DNA of 10,143 nucleotides from Candidatus Bipolaricaulota bacterium (GTDB lineage: Bacteria > Bipolaricaulota > Bipolaricaulia > UBA7950 > UBA9294), in assembly GCA_030612485.1 (NCBI GenBank), contig JAUWNS010000078.1, positions 1-10,143 on the forward strand, given 5' to 3'. This document shows, in pieces, positions 6,510 to 10,143 of this stretch (position 1 is its first letter; the number at the start of each line of letters is the position of its first letter). A program made the translations under genes and the position numbers. The notes beneath the pieces are model-generated. The model had not been told where the DNA came from. It ran no database searches and saw nothing but the letters and a program-made list of their open reading frames with translations.

Positions 6510-6677
6510 TTAAGGCGCAGCTACCATCGCCACCTCATCCTCCACGACTTGCTCTGTTCGCCGTCCGCTCCGCCATAGTTTCAACAGGTTGTGCGTCGTA
6601 CACCACAGAGACCACTCGGCACGCACCTTCTTTGACACGAACAGCCAACGCCAGATCTTTATTTTTGGTGTTTCTGG
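6510..6677 (-). pseudogene. C-terminal relic of an IS1182-like DDE transposase
   Basis: A 55-codon minus-strand frame between TAG (6680-6678) and TAA (6512-6510) has no start codon at its head and contains WRWLFVSKKVRAEWSLWCT followed by THNLLKLWRSG. This matches the characteristic C-terminal helix of IS1182-type transposases (V-x-A-E-W-x-L-x-C-x-x-H-N-L-L-K-L-[YFW]-R). The catalytic DDE domain is absent, so it is a dead fragment. Its 5' edge coincides with repeat copy 2. The family label is recalled from the motif and could be a related IS family. Confidence 0.65.
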
Positions 6678-6683
6678 CTACAA
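6646..6683 (+). repeat. Dispersed repeat copy 2 (agatctttatttttggtg core)
   Basis: This is a direct repeat of 6314-6350, about 330 bp downstream. It overlaps the head of the transposase relic. The two copies bracket the hairpin and most of the relic, a layout expected if recombination or insertion events used this repeat. Confidence 0.7.
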
Positions 6684-6857
6684 TAGGCGGCTAATTGCAG
6701 ATGAATCCGAGTGCCTTGAGAGAGTGTGGTGCACTTGCTTAGCACACTGGGTTGTGGCTGCAGGATTGCTGGTTTACCTACTGAATGATGTTTTCTGCAT
6801 CCGAATACTGCTTGAGCGGGCGGCTTATGAACGCGTGCACTCCAAGGGTTTGTTGTG
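6684..6857. other. Intergenic stretch with no recognisable gene
   Basis: Short open frames cross this stretch on both strands, but none has a good ribosome site or a recognisable protein motif. It is the 3' flank of the broken hicA gene and is probably decayed sequence. Confidence 0.5.
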
Positions 6858-7039
6858 TCAGTCCTTGAGCATCTTGAGGATGTGCTTGGCCAGGCCAGAA
6901 GCTGTTTGATTTCTCGATGGCGTGGGATAGGCTGGCAGACACCCGTTCTCGGATTCTGATACCAATCGTGCCGTCCACCGTGTCGAATGAGGATGCAGCC
7001 GTTCTTCTCGATTTGACCAATGAGGTCGCGCCGTTTCAT
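6858..7039 (-). pseudogene. hicA: HicA-family mRNA interferase toxin, frameshifted
   Basis: HicA toxins are small double-stranded-RNA-binding-fold ribonucleases that cleave mRNA on ribosomes and are neutralised by HicB. From ATG 7039 the minus strand reads MKRRDLIGQIEKNGCILIRH, then GGRHDWYQNPRTGVCQPIPR and HREIK, with the catalytic-type His24 in GGRHDWY. After QLLA the frame shifts: the expected tail KHILKMLKD and its stop (6858) lie in another frame. The cause is visible, a tandem duplication of GGCCA (6888-6892 and 6893-6897, plus strand). Removing five bases restores a 58-aa HicA. As it stands, translation runs on out of frame to 6659. The ATG overlaps the hicB stop by ATGA. Either the toxin is inactive or the C-terminal helix is replaced. 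Confidence 0.85.
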
Positions 7040-7227
7040 GACACCTGCAGCTCGGCCACACGGCGGACTTCAAGGATGTTGCCGCTGGTGAGTTCCTGAT
7101 ACAGATCCTTCAGGTTCTCCTGCAGTTCGTCCAGCATCTCCCCCTGGGTTCAATAATCAGGGGACTCTTCGAGATAACCGAGCCACATGCCGTCATGCTG
7201 CCAGTAAACGTACCGCATCGTTTTCAT
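7036..7227 (-). pseudogene. hicB: HicB-family antitoxin with an in-frame TGA
   Basis: From ATG 7227 the minus strand reads MKTMRYVYWQHDGMWLGYLE, then ESPDY, a TGA at codon 26 (7152-7150), then TQGEMLDELQENLKDLYQEL, TSGNILEVRRVAELQVS and a stop at 7036: 63 residues apart from the internal stop. Short HicB antitoxins of this type usually carry a Trp or similar residue before TQGE, so TGG to TGA is the likely lesion. The frame is otherwise intact, implying a recent loss. The hicB stop and hicA start overlap by 4 nt, the usual co-translated order. No ribosome site precedes the ATG; a TATACT (7239-7234, minus) just upstream would give a nearly leaderless transcript, and a CCACG-CTTGA-CGTGG dyad (7257-7271) could be an autoregulatory site. 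Confidence 0.8.
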
Positions 7228-7278
7228 AGTTACAGTATACGTCGGTGCAACCAAGTCCACGCTTGACGTGGTGGGACC

Positions 7279-7306
7279 TTGAAAAAGAGGAATCCTTTTA
7301 TATAAT
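7279..7306 (+). promoter_or_regulatory. Promoter of the Rrf2-DUF438 operon
   Basis: TTGAAA (7279-7284) and a perfect TATAAT (7301-7306) are 16 bp apart, with the transcription start expected near 7313, about 30 nt before the Rrf2 ATG. The region is divergent to hicB. Confidence 0.75.
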
Positions 7307-7311
7307 AAAGC

Positions 7312-7331
7312 GATAAAAAGATCGTTTTATC
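7312..7331. promoter_or_regulatory. Dyad operator candidate at the Rrf2 transcription start
   Basis: GATAAAA (7312-7318) and TTTTATC (7325-7331) are perfect 7-bp arms with a 6-bp centre. The dyad begins 5 bp after the -10 box and ends just before GGAGG at 7333-7337. Position and size suit autorepression by the Rrf2 protein; this is inference. Confidence 0.45.
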
Positions 7332-7341
7332 TGGAGGATGT

Positions 7342-7767
7342 ATGCTCTACTCGTTGACGACAAAGTACGCGGTGATCGCGCTCGTAGAGCTGGCCCGCCA
7401 GTCGAGCGATAAGCCGGTTCTGGTGAAGGATCTGGCAGCGAAAAAGGAGATCCCCGCGGCATTCCTCGCCAAGCTTGTACCGCCCCTTGTACGAGCGGGA
7501 ATCCTCAGCTCTACGCGGGGGAAGAACGGGGGGATAAGTTTCGCCCGCTCGCCACACCAGACCAGCTTGGCGGATGTCGTGCGCACAATCGAGGGCGATA
7601 ACTGGTTTCGAGAGTGTGTATTCGAGCTTTCCCCTTGTGATGGACGGCTGGATTGCGCACTGCACAGCGTGTGGGACCCGGTGCGCGATCAGATCATCGC
7701 CTTCCTCGAACAGACGACGATAGGGACCGTGGCAAATAAGCTAGCAAACACTAACCAGGAGGCATAA
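7342..7767 (+). CDS. Rrf2-family transcriptional regulator with an Fe-S-type cysteine triad
   Basis: The 141-aa protein opens with the Rrf2 winged-helix signature (MLYSLTTKYAVIALVELARQ), followed by a recognition region (FLAKLVPPLVRAGILSSTRG and KNGGISFAR, residues 41-69). Three cysteines at 92, 99 and 105 (ECVFELSPCDGRLDCALH) occupy the place of the cluster ligands of IscR and NsrR, although the spacing x6/x5 differs by one from IscR (x5/x5). It therefore probably binds an Fe-S cluster and senses NO, oxygen or iron status. GGAGG at 7333-7337 supports the ATG at 7342. Its TAA shares one base with the ATG of the hemerythrin gene (TAATG), so the two are translationally coupled and the regulator probably controls its own operon. 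An NsrR-like role is inferred; no closer assignment is claimed. Confidence 0.88.
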   Translation: MLYSLTTKYAVIALVELARQSSDKPVLVKDLAAKKEIPAAFLAKLVPPLVRAGILSSTRGKNGGISFARSPHQTSLADVVRTIEGDNWFRECVFELSPCDGRLDCALHSVWDPVRDQIIAFLEQTTIGTVANKLANTNQEA

Positions 7768-8951
7768 TGAGTGAATTGATCGGAGAAAGGAAGGAAGCCC
7801 TGCGGGGGATGATCGCTCGTCTACATGCGGGAGAAAGTCCGGCAAATCTCAAACAGGAGTTCGAGCAGCTCTTGGGAACGGTGACGCCACTCGAGATCTC
7901 CCAATTGGAGGCGCAGTTGATCAAGGAGGGAGTCCCGCGCGAGCAAATGGAGAAGCTGTGCGATGTCCACATGGAGCTGTTCCGCGCGACAACACACGCG
8001 GATCATCCTACCCCTACTTGGCATCCGATCCACATCCTGATGGAAGAGCATGCGAAGATGCTCAAGATCGCACGCCGGTTGGAGGAGATCTCCCGTCACC
8101 CCGAAAGGACCAGTGAGGACAAGCAAGAGATGGATCTCCTCGCACAACAGCTCATCGAATCAGAGTCCCACTACCTGCGCGAGGAGAACGTCCTCTTCCC
8201 GTACCTGGAGAAACACGGGATAACTGAACCACCGGCAATCATGTGGATGGAGCACGACCGCATCCGCGCGGCACGCAAAGAGGTGGTCGATCTGGTGAAC
8301 GATGACCCGGGAGGGAGGCTCACCGCAAGCGCAAACGACCTAGCAGAGCTGTTCGCCGGGCACTTCGAAAAGGAGAACAGTATCCTCTACCCAAGCGCAC
8401 TCGAGGTGATCGCCGAGCAGGAATGGCACTCGATACGATTCCAGTTCGATGAGATCGGCTACACGTCGTTCACTCCCGATACCCCTCCTCCACCCGCAGG
8501 CAAGGAAAAGACACACCATGGGAATGAGCAGGGTAAATTGATGTTCAGTGCAGGTGCGCTCTCCATAAACGAGATCGAAGCGATCTTTGACAACCTCCCA
8601 GTGGATATCACGTTTATCGACAACGAAGACACTGTGCGCTACTTCAACCAAGCGCCAGGCCGCATCTTCGTGCGCAGTGAGGCGATCATCGGCCGCAAGG
8701 TGCAGAATTGTCACCCGCAAAAGAGCGTGCATGTGGTCAATCGGATCTTAGATGACTTTAAGTCCGGGAAGCGCGATGAGGCGTCATTCTGGATCGATCT
8801 GTCGGGAAAGACAGCCTACATCCGCTACTTCCCGGTGAAAGACAAGGACGGGTCGTACCTGGGGACGATCGAGGTGACCCAGGATATCAAACAGATCAGA
8901 GAGCTCGACGGAGAGAAACGCCTCCTTGACGGTAACCCAAAGAAAGATTAA
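7767..8951 (+). CDS. DUF438 / hemerythrin / PAS domain protein
   Basis: The 394-aa soluble protein has three parts. Residues 1-70 match the DUF438 N-terminal region, including the conserved CDVHMELF (Cys65, His68). Residues about 80-215 are a hemerythrin-like four-helix domain with di-iron ligands visible as HPIHILMEEH (His86, His89, His95), HYLREENVLFPYLEKHG (His135, Glu139/140), MEHDRIR (His163) and GHFEKENSILYP (His199, Glu203). Residues about 265-380 are a PAS fold (INEIEAIFDNLPVDITFIDN ... GRKVQNCHP ... DGSYLGTIEVTQDI) typical of the C-terminus of this architecture. GGAGG lies within the end of the Rrf2 gene and the ATG overlaps its stop. Hemerythrin proteins under NsrR-type regulators (RIC/YtfE) repair iron centres or handle NO, so a similar redox-stress role is plausible. 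No output domain such as a kinase follows the PAS. Confidence 0.9.
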   Translation: MSELIGERKEALRGMIARLHAGESPANLKQEFEQLLGTVTPLEISQLEAQLIKEGVPREQMEKLCDVHMELFRATTHADHPTPTWHPIHILMEEHAKMLKIARRLEEISRHPERTSEDKQEMDLLAQQLIESESHYLREENVLFPYLEKHGITEPPAIMWMEHDRIRAARKEVVDLVNDDPGGRLTASANDLAELFAGHFEKENSILYPSALEVIAEQEWHSIRFQFDEIGYTSFTPDTPPPPAGKEKTHHGNEQGKLMFSAGALSINEIEAIFDNLPVDITFIDNEDTVRYFNQAPGRIFVRSEAIIGRKVQNCHPQKSVHVVNRILDDFKSGKRDEASFWIDLSGKTAYIRYFPVKDKDGSYLGTIEVTQDIKQIRELDGEKRLLDGNPKKD

Positions 8952-9102
8952 CGAGATGAGTCTCTCGCCGAGCCGCAGAGACCTGTATGCCGTCGTATTC
9001 TGACAGGCGGGGGGAAGGGGGGATTCGGGGACACGGAGACACGAAGAGTGAAAACAAATATTCCTTGGCAATCTTGTGTCTAGACACTTGGTGTCGTGAC
9101 AC
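8952..9102. other. Intergenic repeat-like sequence with two GTGTC/GACAC dyads
   Basis: No gene is visible. The stretch gggacacggagacacgaag (9028-9046) is another of the dispersed repeat motifs. Two dyads follow: GTGTCTAGACAC (9076-9087, a perfect 12-bp palindrome) and GTGTCGTGACAC (9091-9102, 5-bp arms around GT), with centres 15 bp apart. They could be paired operator half-sites or simply diverged repeat sequence. Confidence 0.4.
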
Positions 9103-9176
9103 CTTTGCGGCTTGAGTAAGCGTAGTGAGCAGACGAGAGAAAAGGCTTATGACCCTCGCAAAGACGCAAAGAACGC
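9103..9176 (+). repeat. CGCAAAGACGC-type repeat, copy A
   Basis: Begins ctttgcggcttgagtaag and ends cgcaaagacgcaaagaacgc, so each copy carries near-complementary ends (ctttgcg / cgcaaag). It aligns with copy B over its full length at roughly 75-80% identity by eye. The motif is a known kind of low-level dispersed repeat in diverse bacteria. Confidence 0.7.
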
Positions 9177-9231
9177 CAAGGAAAGAATTACATACGGAAA
9201 AGAACTAGAACCGAAGGCATCTCTTGGCGAT

Positions 9232-9304
9232 CTTTGCGGCTTGAGTGAGTGTAACGAACGGGTGAGAGAAAAAGGATTGTATCTCGCAAAGACGCTAAGA
9301 ACGC
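9232..9304 (+). repeat. CGCAAAGACGC-type repeat, copy B
   Basis: Direct repeat of 9103-9176 at a period of 129 bp, beginning ctttgcggcttgagtgag and ending cgcaaagacgctaagaacgc. The 9177-9231 spacer and the 9305-9411 stretch up to the permease gene hold no recognisable gene. Confidence 0.7.
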
Positions 9305-9411
9305 AGATAAGAGCGGTAGATAGGTAGAAGCAAGGCTGGACGAAGACCGGTAATCCTGACGTATTAGCGAGAGAAAGGGAATCCGGCTTTCTTGCAAGGA
9401 AGGAGTGAGAA

Positions 9412-10143
9412 ATGCTTGACGTGATATGGCAGATCCTCTTGGCCAGCTGGCAGATGCTCGGACAGATGGCTCCATTCCTCCTGCTCGGGTTTCTCATCGC
9501 CGGCGCGCTGTCTGTCGGTATGTCGGCGGAATGGCTGCAACGGCATCTGGGTCGGGGAGGGATCAAGCCGGTGATCAAGGCGACGCTCCTCGGTGTTCCT
9601 CTCCCCCTCTGCTCCTGTGGGGTGATACCTGTGGCGGCTTCGATGCGTCGCCATGGGGCAAGCCGCGCAGCAACGACGGCGTTCCTTCTCTCCACCCCAC
9701 AGACGGGGATCGATTCGATCCTTGTCACCTACTCACTCCTCGGCGGTGCGTTCGCCATATTCCGGCCGCTGGCCGCCCTTGTCACCGGGATCATCGGTGT
9801 CATCATGGTGATGCTTATGGGCAAGAATCATGCGGAAGCAAACCCTCCCCAAAACCGGATACCAACACCGCGAGCAGGAGCACGTACAGACCGGTCGATC
9901 CCAATACAGATCCTGCATTACGGATTTATCACCCTTCCGAGAGAGATCGGCCCGGCGTTGATCATTGGGATACTGATCGCCGGGGCGATTAGTGCTCTCG
10001 CACCCGTAGGAGGGGTCTCGGCGTACATCGGTGGAGGGATCGTGTCGATCCTTATCATGATGGCGGCGGGAGTCCCGATGTATGTCTGCGCCACCGCGTC
10101 CGTCCCTATTGCGGCGGGGCTGCTACACGTCGGAGTATCGTTC
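9412..10143 (+). CDS. SO_0444-family permease (predicted Cu/Zn efflux), N-terminal part
   Basis: The gene starts at ATG 9412, preceded by AAGGAAGGAG, and stays open for 244 codons to the window edge. The family is a group of integral membrane permeases (PF03773-like) proposed to export heavy metals. Diagnostic motifs are present: PLPLCSCGVIPVAASMRRHG (residues 64-81 and beyond, with Cys67 and Cys69 as candidate metal ligands), FLLSTPQTGIDSILV (91-105) and VPMYVCATASVPIAAGLL (221-238, with Cys226). Hydrophobic segments lie near 5-33, 86-110, 115-137, 177-198 and 203-220. The hydrophilic linker at 138-165 is short and lacks the His/Cys-rich stretch seen in some members. Its promoter would have to lie within the repeat-rich 8952-9411 region; none is convincing. 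Whether it belongs with the Rrf2 operon is unclear because of the 460-bp gap. Confidence 0.85.
   Translation, partial: MLDVIWQILLASWQMLGQMAPFLLLGFLIAGALSVGMSAEWLQRHLGRGGIKPVIKATLLGVPLPLCSCGVIPVAASMRRHGASRAATTAFLLSTPQTGIDSILVTYSLLGGAFAIFRPLAALVTGIIGVIMVMLMGKNHAEANPPQNRIPTPRAGARTDRSIPIQILHYGFITLPREIGPALIIGILIAGAISALAPVGGVSAYIGGGIVSILIMMAAGVPMYVCATASVPIAAGLLHVGVSF

Noticed and set aside
6161..6694. 177-codon plus-strand frame
   Set aside because: It runs antisense through the thioredoxin fragment, both repeats and the transposase relic; no motif or ribosome site.
7150..7152. TGA in hicB as a sense codon (recoded Trp or selenocysteine)
   Set aside because: TGA clearly ends the ABC ATPase gene (3264) and the Cys-rich peptide (5757), and no Sec-insertion hairpin is evident; a nonsense mutation is simpler.
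8960..8982. GTCTCT/AGAGAC hairpin after the DUF438 gene as a terminator
   Set aside because: Only 6-bp arms, an 11-nt loop and no following T-tract; too weak to call.
9147..9728. 193-codon minus-strand frame over the repeats and permease start
   Set aside because: Low-complexity Ser/Arg-rich translation of repeat sequence and of the antisense of the permease gene.
9426..9992. 188-codon plus-strand frame overlapping the permease
   Set aside because: It is in a different frame from the permease, whose motifs (CSCGVIP, STPQTG) are unmistakable from ATG 9412 to the window edge.

Overview
The window looks like a piece of chromosome from an uncultured, probably anaerobic bacterium. It has moderately high GC, standard-code genes with strong GGAGG-type ribosome sites, some TTG/GTG starts, and a load of short dispersed repeats. 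The mix (GcvT, Rrf2 regulator, DUF438 hemerythrin/PAS protein, SO_0444-type permease, relics of a GxxExxY cassette, HicBA and a transposase) would fit a candidate phylum such as Bipolaricaulota or a Chloroflexi-like lineage. That placement is a weak inference; nothing here fixes the taxon.

Layout. 1-582 (+): C-terminal half of a glycine-cleavage T-protein. 583-877: a short inverted-repeat element (596-728) that still encodes the C-terminal tail of a GxxExxY protein, then a good sigma70-type promoter. 878-3103 (+): a secreted or membrane-anchored protein joining a six-repeat beta-propeller to an alpha/beta-hydrolase-like domain. 3104-3263: a repeat element between convergent genes. 6370-3264 (-): a cluster read leftward, made of a thioredoxin-fold fragment, a small pre-pro-peptide with eight cysteines in a duplicated spacing pattern, an intrinsic terminator/attenuator, a single-chain ABC-2-like permease and its ATPase. 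6314-6683: two direct copies of a dispersed repeat (a third lies at 3205-3235) and a transposase C-terminal relic. 6858-7227 (-): a HicB-HicA toxin-antitoxin pair, both genes broken by small, exactly locatable lesions. 7279-8951 (+): a promoter with a dyad operator candidate, an Fe-S-type Rrf2 regulator and a translationally coupled DUF438-hemerythrin-PAS protein. 8952-9411: repeats and small palindromes. 9412-10143 (+): the N-terminal 244 codons of an SO_0444-family permease, cut by the window edge.

How the parts work together. The most original unit is the leftward cluster at 3264-6370. A Sec-targeted peptide with the pattern [C-x3-C-x7-C-x3-C]-x9-[C-x3-C-x7-C-x3-C] sits just downstream of a thioredoxin-fold gene and just upstream of an ABC exporter, with an attenuator hairpin before the exporter. 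This reads as a disulfide-rich secreted peptide (bacteriocin or toxin candidate) with a redox helper and an export or immunity transporter. The helper has lost its N-terminal part, including the expected CxxC, at a dispersed repeat, so the locus may be decaying or may depend on another oxidoreductase. The Rrf2/DUF438 pair resembles nitrosative- or redox-stress modules in which an Fe-S regulator controls a di-iron hemerythrin protein. Repeat-driven decay is the common theme of the intergenic parts.
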